From Euryodendron excelsum (taxonomy: Eukaryota > Streptophyta > Magnoliopsida > Ericales > Pentaphylacaceae): a stretch of DNA of 64,000 nt. The position numbers and the translations under genes are program-made. The stretch covers positions 32,563,501-32,627,500 of the forward strand of contig CM065394.1 of assembly GCA_033060915.1 (NCBI GenBank). Direction: 5' to 3'. The notes under the pieces were generated by a model, which had not been told where the DNA came from, made no database searches, and saw only the letters and a program-made list of their open reading frames with translations. Positions 46,676-60,100 of the stretch are shown piece after piece; the first letter of the stretch is position 1, and each line of letters begins with the position of its first letter.

Positions 46676-49600
46676 GTATATTGTTTAACATGTACAATCA
46701 ACAAAAATGATTTGCTTTCATCACTTCTTTAAAAGCCAAAAAAAAAAAAACAAATCATTCATCACTAGAAATTCAGATTGGCTCAGCATCATGATTAATG
46801 GTTGGTTTAACGAAACTCGATATCGAGTAAAAAGGAAGGGGAAACAAAACAAAAAAAAAAAAAAAAAAACCCAAACCGCACTCCAAATAAAATGGCACAA
46901 ACAAAAATGGCAATGATTGTAATAACAAGTTCAAGCATGGGCGTTATAAACAAAGATACCTCTGTTTTTTTCAATTATTATAAATATTATAATTTTATTC
47001 TACTACTCATTTACCTTCCTTGACAAGTAAAGAGTGGGTGTACTGATTACAAAATCTAGGGTAGGGGTAACTAGGTAATACCGTAGTAGTGTGTAATCTC
47101 TTAGAATCCCTTCAACATCTCTTGGCATTAAAAATCCTTGAGGAGAAAGGGCCAACTAAATAATAATTATCATTTACCATTTTGCTTCCTATAACACTAT
47201 TCTCCCTTAATTCTCCACTCTGTCCCATGGATAAGGATAAGAAATTTCAAGGCATTAAGTATTCAGATTATGGATTTCGGGAATGATAATTTTATAATTT
47301 GACCGTCAACCCAAAATTTTCTAATTATTAATCCTATTTTTTTAGAGTATTTAATTTTATATGAGATAAAAAAAAATGATTATCACGACCTTCTTTTACG
47401 CAACTACGCAACTATATGTGGAATATGATTGAATACGGGATCAATCATGCAAAATAAGCACCGCTAAAGGACTTAATAAAGAAGTATTTTGATTTTCATA
47501 CATGAAATATTACTGATGAAACGTACGATTTTGGGACGGCTTGAAATTAAGGGTCCGTTGTGTTCAGTTGTCTGTATTGATCGTTAAGAAAAAGCTCTTG
47601 AAATGGAGTGCACAACCTCAACTTCTGCTAAATTACTATATGTCTAACCTGCCATGCAGGAGGCACATTTTTATTTTTTATTTTTGCTACAAGGTGTTTA
47701 AGCTTTGTAACTAATATTTCGTCAACCTTGTACAGGGTTACTGTTTACAGAAATCATGTAAATTTTTGCATGAATAATGACTAACTGTAAGAAAGTGTGA
47801 GGAAGGATTGAATTAAAGACCACATGCTTAAAATGAGAGTAAATTGGACTTAAGCTGTAAAACCAACTAAGCTACTCAAGGTAAGCTAACTTTCGATTCG
47901 TTAAAAATTTGTTGGAGATTAGCTTGTTACGTTAACAAGTCAAGTTTGAACACATTTTAAAACTTGTTAATTTTCTGAGCTCGACTCGAACTCGGCTCAA
48001 TAAACTTATTACATTAAAAACAAAAAAAGAAAATTGCTATTTTCAAAAAAATTTTACAAAAAATTTTATCAAAATAATGTGATAGTGATATTATTGTAAT
48101 TTAACCAGCATGATGAGTGTATTATTTTAAAGTGAATGGCTTTTATTCAAACATATCATTCTGATAATAAATTCTATATGAATTTTTCTGTTTGTATAGC
48201 ATTACCTTTAAAAAAATTTAAGTTACTCAAGTTCGACTTATGGTCGCCACCATTAAAGTTCGTTTGAACTTAACTCGAAAGTTAAACTTGTTAAAGTTTT
48301 CAAATCTGTTAAAATTTTTAAACTAAACTTGAACAACTTATTACTTAAAGTCGGTTAAACTCGTTTGTAGCCTTGCACCATTTTTGTGGTTGTGCAAGAG
48401 GGGGACATGGAGGCCAAAGAAAATCTCTATGCTGTAATCCATAATTTGGCTTTCGTTTCTGTGTCTATAATGATGATATAATTCCGTTGTTATCTCTATT
48501 GACGATAAGGCCAAAAAGCATTAAGACACTCTTAAAACGGGGTTGGTCCGACGGTTACGGGTGATACAAGCCACACCGTCTTATCCAGGCGTGCTGTCAA
48601 AATTTGGTGAAACTTTGAATTGGTCAAAATTCGGATGAAAAATAGTTAAAATATTCTGCAAAATTGGAAATTTTCAGATTTAGGATTCCAAAAACGAATG
48701 AAAAATTTTAATATAAATATAATTTTTTTAATTATGCGGTCGGGAGTATTTGAATCCGTTTATGCACAGACTATTCATACCAATATTAGGTAATTAACGA
48801 AAGATAAATATTCAAATTTAAAGAATTTCAAATTCAAAAAGGCTCGCTGAATTGAATAAAAATTTCATTCTAAAAAATAAAGCCATGTATCCAAATCATG
48901 CCTCTTCGCACCTTTATGATCATATCAAAACTATCAAATGAAAACAGAGGAAATAGAACCCACACCACACATCTTTTTTCCAAGACAAAAAGAAAAAATC
49001 TTCAAACAAGTGCTACCAAACACCATTTTGCGCAAGGCAACCGCTAATGCCAATTGACATATCACTGCATAGAAGACAATTTGTAACAAACACTTTGTTT
49101 GTATGTATATAATCACAGTTAAATGGTTGCATTGCTTTCTATCTCCATCAGAAAAACAAATTTAGAACTCTTGTTTGTTTTGTGGATTTTTCTCCGATTG
49201 GGTACCAGTAGTTTCAAGTCTTTCGAGTACCGATTCCTTGCAATATCTCAGTCCTGAATCGAAAAAGAAAAAAAAAATTAACACAGAATGGAGAAAATAT
49301 TTGTCCCCTAATTGACCTAACAGAGGATCTCACCATTATACGAGAGGTAGAGTAAAGATTCATTTGTTTTATTTTTCCTCACATTTTTCTTTTCTCACCG
49401 AAAATTCAAATTTCAAACGGAGCGTAAGAGTATTGAATAATTTTTCATTAAATGAAAATATTTGCAAAAAGAGACTGAATTTGAGATGATTTTGATGAAA
49501 AAATGCATATAAAAATGTGCGCGGTAGTTATCAAAACTAAGAATACAGTTATACCAAAACTGTGATTCCTATTTACTACAAATATGACCCAAAAGTGTAA

Positions 49601-51818
49601 TGGGTGGTACTGGAGCCATTTTTTCTGCATGGATGTGGTCATGTTTAGTGGTGTTTTTTTTATTATTTAAATCTCCATTGAGAAAACAAAATTAGAGTTT
49701 GGAATCTGGTACAAGATTTTCCCCGCATATGAAATCAAGCTAGAGAGGGCTGCATGATCAATGCAAGGCATCGATCACAGCTCATAACATATGATTAGGA
49801 ACTTAGCAACAAAAAAAACAAAGCATATGATTAGAAAGCATTCTAAATCCGGAATGTTATTATAAACAATACAGGATATTATTATTTCTAAGCTTAAACA
49901 AGGAAATCAAGCTGAGCCTAACCCACTAAGAAGGAGGACCAGCAAGTCTTTACTAGTATCAAAAGGAGGACCAACATTGTCATGGGTCTTGAAACACGAA
50001 AAATTTTGTTAGATGACCATTACATTGTGTGACTTCTACTATAACTTTGATATTTATGGTATGATTCACAAAAATATACAAATACTCAAATCATGATAGA
50101 AGTCATATACCTATGATCTTAGTTTGTAAATATTCGTACTATTCACATATAATACCCATACGTACATATAAATAAAAAAAACTTTCGTTTTTCGTCCAAA
50201 TCTAAAACTTAATTAAAATATTTATTTTTTTAAATAGTACCGTATAGTACACATATTAAACGTTTTATATATTATACTTTAAAAAAAACTCGATTAAAAA
50301 CTAGATATAATTTAATACAATTGTGGCATATTATCAATTATATACTTAATATATAATTATAATAGTACTTGGAATATGTAATAGTTTCCTAATACTTGGA
50401 ATATTTAAATTAATGAATTTACTTTTCTATAACTTCTTATTAATACTCCAAATATTAAATTAAAAATAATAAATTAACACATTCTTCCATCAAGTATTGA
50501 AATAATAAAATAATAAAACAAAATTTATTATCTTCCACTTAATTTTAAAAAAATAACATATGTGAGACAAAAAAATACTAGCTATTAACATATAAAAGAA
50601 AAAATTACTTATAAATGTTACCGTATTTTATGTTCTGAATTTTTAACTAATGTTTGTATAATAACCGAATAATAATATATTCGTATTTTTATACCGAATT
50701 TTGTTATTGCATGTTTTAAGAAAAATCATATTAAACCAACACCTATTATATGCCGTTCGTTTGCAATTCCCGTATTTACTAACTATGCCTATGACCATCA
50801 TTTGAGATAATTTTTCTAAAACACACATCTAATCTGTTAAAAACATATATAACAAACAAATGGGACTTATTATATGATATGTTTGCATCTCTTAAGTCAA
50901 GCATATGTGCTCTTAGACCTATGGGATAATTTTCTCAAAAGGAGAGCACTTTTGTACATAAAATTATCATGTTTGATTTATGTTATTAAAAGAGTAGCGT
51001 TATACAAATAGAAAATCAATATGATACATAATGATGTAGTCATTCTTAATTTTTATGATTTCAAGACAAAAGGCCCATTTAAGTGGCATATATTTTTAAA
51101 AGCAACTGCCACATCATTTTAATCAAGAATTTTGTATGAAAATTCTATAGGAATATAATTTTACTAAGTTGAGACCTTTTCTATCAAAACCCTGTTCAAG
51201 GATGTGCTAGGCCTGTCTAAAAACTGATGTCGAAATGTAGATTTATGTTAAGCCCAATACTGATGCCATATAGTTTCAGGAAACCACCTCAACAAATAGC
51301 AAAAAGCTGGATTTGCCTGAATCCAGATTCATAATATCTTCTTATTATGCAAATAACAACATTTTTTGAAGTGGTTTTTGAGTTGCCAAGTTAGAGAGTC
51401 AACAAAGACCCTCTAAGCCTAAACGTATGTACTGAATTAGTCACCCATTCCAAACCGCTCCAATTCTAAAATGGATAACAACCTACGTGCTCGACATTTT
51501 TATGGATGCTCCTCTCACATCTCTATAAAATTCGCCTTACACAAGAAAAGGTAGCACAAGAAGCTTAAGGGAGAGTGAAAAGAGGTACCCTTTAACAATT
51601 TTGGATTTTTATCTCAAAAAATTCAACCTATATAGAAATCAAACAAACTTATACCAAAGTAACTAAGATTTAGCTTGCATAATCTCTAGTCATGCATCTA
51701 TTGCAGTAAGCAAAATCAAATCGAGCAGACTTCAACAGCTCCAAATCCATGATAATTGCTCAAAAATCTACTATCAAATGTTGAAGTAACCAGCAAGTGT
51801 ATACCTTCATACATGAAT
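46676..51818. other. Long AT-rich intergenic region
   Basis: No gene recognised over about 5.1 kb. 48540-48800 contains GGTTGGTCCGACGGTTACGG and TATTTGAATCC, which loosely resemble pol III A and B boxes of a SINE, too weak to call. 47930-48360 has repeated ACTCGAACTCGGCTC / CTCGAAAGTTAAACTTG text typical of old dispersed repeats. Confidence 0.45.
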
Positions 51819-54800
51819 TCAAGGAGAGATGCAGTTGCGGGACAAAACCTGCCGAGTTGCCACTGAGGGTGATGAGCCCAAGGGTAGACAAGAATCCAAG
51901 CATGGGGTCTGTGGATTTAGCCGTCGCAAGTAACTCCTTGTCATGGGCCTCCCACTGATTGGGGGTCTCTCCCGTTTTGACTTAAGGTGATTCTTATTGG
52001 GTCCTTTGCATAGAAGCTCTTGGGGTGCAAGTGGACTCTCTGGTTTTTGATATTTCCTTTTCTGTTTTAGTAGTTCCCACAGCAACCTCTCATCCTTAGC
52101 TTGATCTTCCTCCGTGCCTAAAACCTTCAGAGAGAAGAAGAGTAAAAAAAAAGTAGCAGCAAATTATAAAGAAAATACGGCCTTGTTATTGCTCATGAAA
52201 AGATGAACACCAACTAATTCACTTGAATTGGAGTGAATAGTCCCATAAAAGACCTGTTGCCTTCCGTACTAAATTAAGACAAATAAAGAGAATATGATTT
52301 TGTTGCGACTCCAGTGGCAATAGTTTTTGTATATGTCCAAAATGTGGCAAATTCCTCTTTAAGATTTGCTTATTCAGAAGATTCTGAAAATTTTACGAAA
52401 GCACGCTAAGAAATGATGATAAAATAGTTGAGTAGTGTCAAATTATGAAATCCTAAAATGTTGTATATTTTCCGAGACAGATATTAATCGAAATGCCATA
52501 TGAAATGAAATGAAATTATCAGGCATGCTGTGTAGAAAAGAGAAAGAGGAAAAGGAAAAAAAAAAAAGCAGAGTTTCTGCTTTCATTATCCATGTGAATT
52601 TCTCACTTTCTTCAATCTTTGCAATCCTGACTAGCAAAAAAATTTTCTGACTGAATTGGCTAAATAGAGGATAGAAAATTGGTTCTGATTATGAAGATTT
52701 ATGGATTGGACTATCAGATACTTGAAGGCAAGCCAGGATGCCACTTTATGTGCACAAGATGAAGAAATGGGCGGCAATATATAAAACAAACCTTGTGTGG
52801 AACAAAATATTCCATGGACTCCTTTTTGGCTTCTAAGAAGAATCCAAGGTGCTCCTTCATTCTCCTTATTGTTTCTTCTGACTTCTTCAACCTGCTCAAA
52901 GCCTCAATGTTCCTCTCTTCAGCTACTCTCACCTTCTTTCTTGCCTGCTCCAACTCTAGCTTTCCATCTCTCAATGCTCCACCCATCTCTTCCACTACAG
53001 CCAATAGATGCAGGCACGTTCCAGTTGTCATTTCAGCCTTGAGGCTCTTCACGTACTCCACCATAGGAGCACACATCTGTTCAGCTAGTTCATGCATCAT
53101 GTCTTCCACGCCTCCCTCTACTGAGCTAAGGGCCATGTCCACACGTTCAAATGTGGTTCGAAGGAGCTTTAGTGTGATGAGAACGGTGCCATTATTTTGA
53201 CCTGCCTGGTGAATCGCAGCTACATAAGCAACAGCCCTCTGGAAGAACTTGTGGTTGGAGGCCCGATGGTCAGCAAGGGTCTGAAGAATGTCATTGTGGC
53301 TTGAATTAACCTGATTTTCAATTTGTTTAAGAAGATGAACCAGTTGAGTCAGCTGCAGTCTTTGTTTCTGTATGAGTTCTTTGCCTGCCACAGTTGCCTT
53401 AGATGTGTAGCTGTCTTCCTGCAGATTTGCGAGGGCTGGTGACTATATAAACACAAGATCAATCAAATGGAACATTCAAAAAGTTGTTCCAAAAATGATG
53501 CACTGAGTCAATATTTCAAGATGTAGCTCTGACAACATATGACATAGCAGATGCCATGCCAAATTTCAAATTCTTTTTCCCAACTAAACATGAATTGCAG
53601 TTGAGATTTGTGGTCGGGCCAGACTTCTCAAGGTCAGACCAAGTTTGGCTGCTGGGTTAAACCACAAAAGCAGAGAACAGTTATCAGCAATAAGGATTAT
53701 AGAGGGATCATATGTTATTGGTTCTAGTAATTGAAAACCCAACCTAAAAGCAGATTTAATTAGTTTCCGTTTATTTTGCTGGTACACAGAAGACCACCAA
53801 AACAACATAACTTTGTAATAGAAATTGATACTCACACATTGACACCCACAGTTTCTTCTGTTGAAATGATCATATTCTTGAGGCTAGAACTGTTAACTAG
53901 GCACCACTAAGCATACTTCAGGTAGACAGTATTGACTATTAAGCAATTGAAGACTACCTCACCAAGTACCAAACTATAACTGAATCACTAGTTCTTAGAC
54001 TACCCAAATTGACCTGTACTCTTACAGAAGTCATGCTTAGGCGTGGAAGCCAGAATGCTAAATGCTCTCTTCCAAGGGAACCAATGCCAAGTAGTTGAAT
54101 CCATATGTAATGTATAAACAAAATTTCAAAACAATCAAAATCTCAAAATAATTCATGCACAAGTGTGAGATGCTTGGAGCACTTCAATTCAATAAAAGCT
54201 TCAAATTGTTTACTTCGCAGTTTAACTGGCCACATCTAAAGTGGATTGGATAGAATTAGAAGAAAAAAGGGTTTCGAAGCAGAGAATTAATTAATAAGCA
54301 GCTAATCCAATCTCAAAATATTCCCAAATCAAGAATGAACTTGAGTTTATCAACTAAGTACAACATATACATAGATGTATATACGTAATAATATGTATAT
54401 ATGTTCATGAATTCGATGAACCTTGTCTCCTCCGTCGATAGCAGAGGGTGATTTCACCAGCCTTTCTGATCCGTTTCTGCTCCTCTGGCATTCCGGCTGG
54501 AAAATTAACGATGATACAGAGAACGCGTCCATTATGTGTTCGTTGCAGGTACAATATGCACTATTATGCACATATACAAACTATAGGGAGTTAAAGTTCA
54601 AAGAATACTCGAGAAGGAAAATCAGTATTCATGATAACGGTGCTGAATCTGCCCTCCTCAGCCATTTCACCGGTCTTCAAACCAACGAGCCTCGTCAATG
54701 GAATCGCTAGCGACGCGAACACATCTTCGGCCTGCAAAAGCAATAGATCTAGCAAAACTTAACACTTCCTACCAAATCAATTCTTCAAACTCGAACGAAC

Positions 54801-55066
54801 ACCAAATTTCAAAATCGCAGGCCAAATACGCAATCAAGTCTCTAGCAAGAACACTGTAACAATTCGAAAATTTTGAATCAGAAGAAGAGAAATTCAAATT
54901 AATTTGAAGGTTAATTTACTTCTAACAAGCCGATTTGGATCTGCGATTTGAGATGATGGAATGCGACTTTCATCTGTTGGTGGCGAGAGACGATTCGTGA
55001 GAGTTTGAAGCGAAGCTCCGCCATTGACGGTGATGGAGATTTCTGAGATTTCAGACGATTCACCAT
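51819..55066 (-). CDS. Plant coiled-coil protein of unknown function, five exons, 433 residues
   Basis: The minus-strand model is complete and in phase, every intron GT-AG: exons 55066-54920 (49 codons from ATG), 54731-54609 (41), 54496-54422 (25), 53442-52792 (217) and 52124-51819 (101 plus stop). The N-terminus MAELRFKLSRIVSRHQQMKV leads to LASLAIPLTRLVGLKT-like sequence (read FASLAIPLTRLVGLKTGEMA). The large exon is almost wholly helical with heptad-like spacing (KQRLQLTQLVHLLKQIENQV; ARKKVRVAEERNIEALSRLK; KSEETIRRMKEHL). The basic C-terminus contains PISGRPMTRSYLRRL. No signal peptide or membrane segment is evident. I do not recognise the family. No stops or frameshifts were found, unlike its neighbours, so it is probably functional. 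The last acceptor (CTCTGAAG at 52125) was chosen because it alone keeps phase. Confidence 0.7.
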
Positions 55067-55501
55067 TTTTCTTTTTGGCGCGAAAACAACAAAATGATGA
55101 GTCTGTGTGAACCACCTGTATGAGTGAAGCTGAGGATATGTAAACTCAATTCCGCCTGTAGTCCCAACGTGAATTATTTTAGTAGTTTAGGTCTTTTTTA
55201 CTATTTTTTTTATTTCTAATAAAAAAAATTAAAATGTACCTCAAAAGTAGAATAGCAATCGGACGGATTCGGTACGAGGTTGACTAAATTATACCTTGTC
55301 CCAAATAGAAAAACTTCATCTCACGCTACGTCGCAAATCTGTGAGGGGGGGTTGGGTTGTAATAAGTTCAACTCGTATAAAATTTTAAAATAAAAATAAA
55401 TTTCTAAAAATAAAAAAAAAAGAATACAAATAATACTAACAAAATATAATATAAAATTGAGAAATAAACAGCATAAAATCTAATAATAAGAAGTAACATT
55501 T
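55067..55501. other. Probable promoter of the coiled-coil gene and spacer
   Basis: The part nearest 55067 should carry the minus-strand promoter; no TATA box is obvious. The rest is AT-rich up to the LTR of element B. Confidence 0.4.
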
Positions 55502-56058
55502 TGTGTGGGCTAAAAGGCCCATGTCCTACACCAATGTGCTAGTCCACTAAGAATGGTGAGGCCGACCTCTATAAGAATAGCCTCAGAATCAAAGAAATTG
55601 AGCCAGCCAGCCTACCAAGAAGGGCAAGCCTGACTTAGAGAAGACAAATCCAATCTTCATCGTACCAGGCCCAAATGCCAAGAAAGGCCCAAGGGGCATG
55701 GAATCCCAACCCAATTAAAAAAAGGACTGAAGAAAATTAGTTCAAATCTCCTAAGCGGCTTAAAGAAGTCGGATTTCTAGAAAGAAAGGACTAAACATGC
55801 CACTCCTAGAAGGGGTTGAACCTCTGAAACCTATAAATAAAGTAAGCTAGAGAATAATAAGGTACACATAATAGAGAACTTGAATAGATTTATTTCTTTC
55901 GATTTATTAAGATTTAGCTTGTTTAACTTAATCTTTAGAATGACATCGGCCCAAAGAGGGTTAATGCATTATCACCATCTTCTACTCTTATTAGCTCACT
56001 AGTATTCGTCTTGGTAGTTCACGGAGTGGATCAAGGCTTACGAAAAATTCCAAATACA
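55502..56058 (+). repeat. Element B 5' LTR
   Basis: Begins near TGTGTGGGCTAAAAGG and ends CCAAATACA just before the primer-binding site. A TATA box (CTATAAATAAAG, TATAAATA at 55832-55839) lies in the middle, as expected for U3/R. The left boundary is approximate (TG at 55502 or 55504). Confidence 0.6.
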
Positions 56059-56060
56059 AC

Positions 56061-56079
56061 TGGTGTCATTTGTAAGAAG
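56061..56079 (+). other. Decayed tRNA primer-binding site of element B
   Basis: TGGTGTCATTTGTAAGAAG differs from the common plant Ty3 sequence TGGCGCCGTCTGTGGGAAG only by C-to-T and G-to-A changes, two bases after the LTR end. Confidence 0.65.
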
Positions 56080-56478
56080 CCTTAAGAAAAGATTAATACA
56101 AAGAGTATTGGAGCGGGAGTATTTCATAAAGCTTTGCACTTGAGAAGCTATAAAGTACAAAGCTATGCTACTCCAGGAGGCAAAGTACCCTAGGAGTTCC
56201 ATGAAAACTCGGCTCATTGCAGGGCCTGGGAAACCAAGCGACTCCACTCATAAATTTACTGCGCAAAGCCTAATCTGTCGGTAAAAGATGTTCAAAAAAG
56301 GCCTCGTACAATAGGGAACCCTTTGTGACCTAATAATCTCCCTCGAAGGAACTCGAACCCCAAAGTTTCTGAGAGCAAGCTCAGAAGATGCGATCAAGAG
56401 ATTTCTGACCTGAGGACGGAGATTAGGACAATCAGAAATGAGGTCACCAACCGAAGGGATTAGAGAAAGAGAAGGGAG
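56080..56478 (+). pseudogene. Element B gag N-terminal region, part upstream of the LTR insertion
   Basis: Reading the frame that continues after 60992 gives a charged, helical segment (SESKLRRCDQEISDLRTEIR, TIRNEVTNRRD) with several stops. Its end at 56478 joins in frame to EEEQIVWENQ at 60992 once the insertion and one target duplication are removed. An opposite-strand frame at 56248-56487 is a shadow. Confidence 0.6.
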
Positions 56479-56658
56479 TGTAAGCACCCCATTTTTGACC
56501 GTTCAGCAGTCTACACTCCGTTCAGACTTGTTTTCAAGTCATTGTGGGCGTATTCCAATCGAAATCGATTTTCTAAGTCCAAATCTCATTTGTCCATCGC
56601 TTCGCGGGCTCACCAGGCCCAAATAGAGACAAAATGACCAAAATGCCCTTAGGGGGCA

Positions 56659-57117
56659 TTGTCCTTTCCTTTCCAATCCCTTTCTCAGGACAGTTTATTC
56701 CTCGAGATGGTTCTAATCCAGGCACGTCTTTTTGGAGACAATAAGTCCCCTTTCCAACCCCTCTCTCGAGACAGTTTATTCCTCAAGACGGTTCCAATCC
56801 AGGTACGTCTTTTCGAAGACGGTAAGACCCCTTTTCAATCCCACTCTCGAGACAGTTTATTCCTCGAGACGGTTCCAATCCGGGCACGTCTTTTTGGATA
56901 CGGTAAGACCCCTTTCCAACCCCTCTCTCAAGACAGTTTATTCCTCGAGATGGTTCCAATCCAGGTGCGTCTTTTTGAAGCTGGTAAGTCCCCTTTTCAA
57001 CCCCTCTCTCGAGACAGTTTATTTCTCGAAACGGTTCCAATTCAGGCACGTCTTTTTGGAGACGATAAGACCCCTTTCAATCCCTCTCTTGAGACAGTTT
57101 ATTCCTCGAGACGGTCC
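56659..57117 (+). repeat. 81-bp tandem repeats, about 5.7 units
   Basis: Same unit as 61-217. The 154-codon open frame here repeats every 27 residues only because 81 is divisible by three; the opposite strand and the next frame are open as well. Confidence 0.85.
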
Positions 57118-57240
57118 GAGTAGCGAAAATACTCACAACCGTTAGAGTAGCGGAAATACTCACAAATAGATCGATATAGGGAATTGCCAACAAACCCCTG
57201 TGTCACGACGACCGCCGTCAGAGTGGCGGAAACACTCAAA
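57117..57240 (+). repeat. Three hairpin units of copy 2
   Basis: GAGTAGCGAAAATACTC, GAGTAGCGGAAATACTC and, after a linker of about 60 bp absent from copy 1, GAGTGGCGGAAACACTC. The third has a compensated stem pair. Confidence 0.8.
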
Positions 57241-57359
57241 ACCCAGGTCAACACCAGTGTCTGTTAGCCCACTTCGGTGAAAAATAACCAAACTACCCCT
57301 TGGACCTTTTCCGAGACTTTCCAGTCAAGATGACCATTTCGCCCCTAGGCATCCGAACG

Positions 57360-57980
57360 CCACGGGAACCACACCGGCTCTAGGTATTAAACCGGTAACC
57401 TCCCGAGAATACTTCTTGTAGTATTCTCAACCTTTCCTTATCTTTTTGGATCATTCCGAGTCAGTTCCGGGCAAACCCGGTGCAAAATGACCGTTTTGCC
57501 CCTGGTGGGCCGGTCTTCTTTTTTTACCACGCTGGCTCTGGGTATCAAACCGGTAACCTTCTGAGATTACTTCTTATAGTATTCTCAAACTTCCTCTACC
57601 TTTCTGGATCATTCCGATTCAGTCTGGCAAACCCGATGCAAAATGACCGTTTTGCCCCTGGTGGGCCGGTCTCCTTTTTCCGACCACACCGACTCTGGGT
57701 ATCAAACCGATAACCTTCTGAGATTACTTCTTATAGTATTCTCAACCTTCCTCTACCTTTTCGGATCATTCCGAGTCAGTTCCGGCAAACCCGGTGCAAA
57801 ATGACCGTTTTGCCCCTGGTGGGCCAGTCTCCTTTTTCCGACCACACCGGCTCTGGGTATCAAACCGGAAACTTTTGAGAACATTCTAAATAATGTTTCC
57901 AAATCCCAAGTTTTTTTCCGAGACAGTCTGAGTCCGTCCCGGCAGCTTTCCAATCTAATTAACCGTTTTGCCCCTGAAGG
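57360..57980 (+). repeat. 156-158-bp tandem repeats of copy 2
   Basis: GTTTTGCCCC recurs at 57493, 57649, 57807 and 57965. The hairpin at 57408-57431 pairs GAGAATACT with AGTATTCTC around TCTTGT. Confidence 0.8.
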
Positions 57981-58619
57981 CTCGGTCAACCCTTCCAACA
58001 CGTCCTATTGGAAAGCCTCCGGAATCACGTCCTATTTGACTTGATTCACTTAAAATAGGCTAGCTATTTAAATTTTTGCACTTCCCCCCTCTCTCTTCTC
58101 TCTCCTAACCCACTTGGGTTTTCTCTATTTTAATCCCTCATCTCTTTCCCCCCCCCCCCCCCCCGGGCCCCTCTTTGCATGCTTGAAATAAGGGGATTCC
58201 CAGTCTATGTGTAGGATTGGGCTATTAGAGAGTCACCATGTCGGGGGCTTTCTTCTAGTCTAACCAGAGACCACGTGGATCCAGCCCTCTTGATTATGTG
58301 GTGAAGCCTTAACCTTGTATGTTCACGACCCCAAAATTGCATTGTGCATATCATGATCTTGCATCTTCTAAAAACTGTTTTCAAAGTTGTTTTTCAAATC
58401 GTTTTCAAATTTGTTTTCAAAATTGCATCGAAATCCCCTTTTCAAAAATTTGTTCTCAAAACCACAATCCTAGGGTGATTCTAGCTTTTCCATGGCTAGG
58501 ATTGCTTTAGGAAAGTGTTACATTTAAAGTGACCAGCATGGTCCGTATTTTTAACCCTTGTTGTTTTCAAAAATCACTTTTTTAAAGTGGTTCTAGCCCT
58601 CTTATGGCTAGAATTGTTT

Positions 58620-60100
58620 TAGGAAAGTGAGACGTTTTCATACTTTCCAAAAAACTCATTTTTCAAAAAATCTCTCTTCCTAAAAATCTCTTTTCCAATA
58701 TACTTCTCTAAAACTCTCATTTCCAAATTTGTTTTCAAAAACTCCCTCCAAAAGTCTATTTTTCCAAACTCCCTTTTTCAACTCCTTTCCAAAACACTCT
58801 CTTCAAAGTCCACTTTCCAAAAACGTTCCCTAGGTCGCTTTCTTAGAAAAACTCTCTCCAAAAATCTTTCCAAAAACTCTTTTTCCAAAATCTCCCTTCT
58901 AGAAAACTCCCCTCTAGGTATTTCTCTTCTAAAATCTTCGTTTCAAAAAACGCGCTTTTCAAAAACTCTTTCCTTAGAGCCCAAATCAAGCCCTAGAACT
59001 CACAATTAGGAAATCCTAATTTTCTTTCTAAAAACATGATTTTCAAACTTTGTCCCTAAACCTAGGTTTCCAAAACCTCTTGTTTTCTATATCCAAACTA
59101 TACACATTTCCCAAAACCTCTTTTCTACGTTAAAATTCTACACTTTCAAATCTAGGGTTTCTAGAATCTCCCTTTCCAAATCCTTACCAAATCAAATCTT
59201 CCCTTTAGGAAACCAAATTCAATCCTCCGTTTTTTGAAACAAAATCCAACCTTCTCCTTTTAGAAACAAAATCCAATCCTTTCCTAATCCAACTTTTTCC
59301 TAACTCAAATCCTTCCTAATCTTTCACTTTCCTAAATCTTAAGTTTCCTAAACCTAAACTTTAAATCTTTCCTTAAATTTCAAAATTCAAATCTTTCCTA
59401 ATTCAACTCCTTCCTAATTTCCTACCTTCCTAAAACCATAAGTTTCCCAAAACTTTCAAATCTTTCTTTAAGCTCTTAACTTCCATATTTTTCTTAAATC
59501 AACCCTTTCCTAATTCTATCCCTTTCCAAATCTTGACTTTCCAAGCCCAAGTTTTCAAACTTTTCCTAAACTTAAGCCTTTCTTAATCTCGAGATTTTCT
59601 AAAATTTTAAAACTTTTTAAATCTTAAACTTTCTGAATTTTAAATCTTTCTAAATCCAAAGCTTTCTAAACTCAAAACTTTCTTAATTTAAAACTTTCCC
59701 AAGTTGAAACTTTCCTAATTCCAAAACTTTCCTAAAATGACACTTTTCTAATTTGAAACTTCCTTAATTCAGACCTTTCCTAATTCGAATCTTTCCTAAA
59801 TCCAATCCTTTCCCAAATCTTCCAAGTCCAACATTCGAGTCAAATCTTTCTAAATCTCAAATCTTTCCTAAGTCTCCTATCTTTCCTAAGTCTAGGTTAT
59901 CTAAACCCCCATTTTTCCAAAACAAGTCTAAATCTTTCTTCCAAGTTCTATTTTTCCAAATCAAAATCCAATCTCTTTAATTCCAAAATTCTAAATTTCA
60001 ATTTTCAATCTTCTATTCTAAGTTCAATCTCTCAATCTTCCAATTCAAGTTCCAATTCAATTTCTTTCTTTCAAATTAATCTCTCTTCAATCGGACTCTT
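58620..60100 (+). repeat. G-depleted tract of copy 2
   Basis: Homologous to 2820-4760: CTTTCCAAAA/CTTTCTAAAT variations with few G residues. It is preceded by a CT-rich leader with a run of about 16 C near 58149-58164. Confidence 0.75.

Noticed and set aside
48540..48800. SINE with pol III boxes
   Set aside because: The A- and B-box-like strings are weak, too far apart, and no poly(A) tail or target duplication was found.
52793..53200. 135-codon plus-strand frame
   Set aside because: Antisense shadow of the large exon of the coiled-coil gene.
56659..57145. 154- and 137-codon open frames with 27-residue repeats
   Set aside because: They arise from an 81-bp DNA repeat that is open in several frames and on both strands; copy 1 of the LTR does not keep them.
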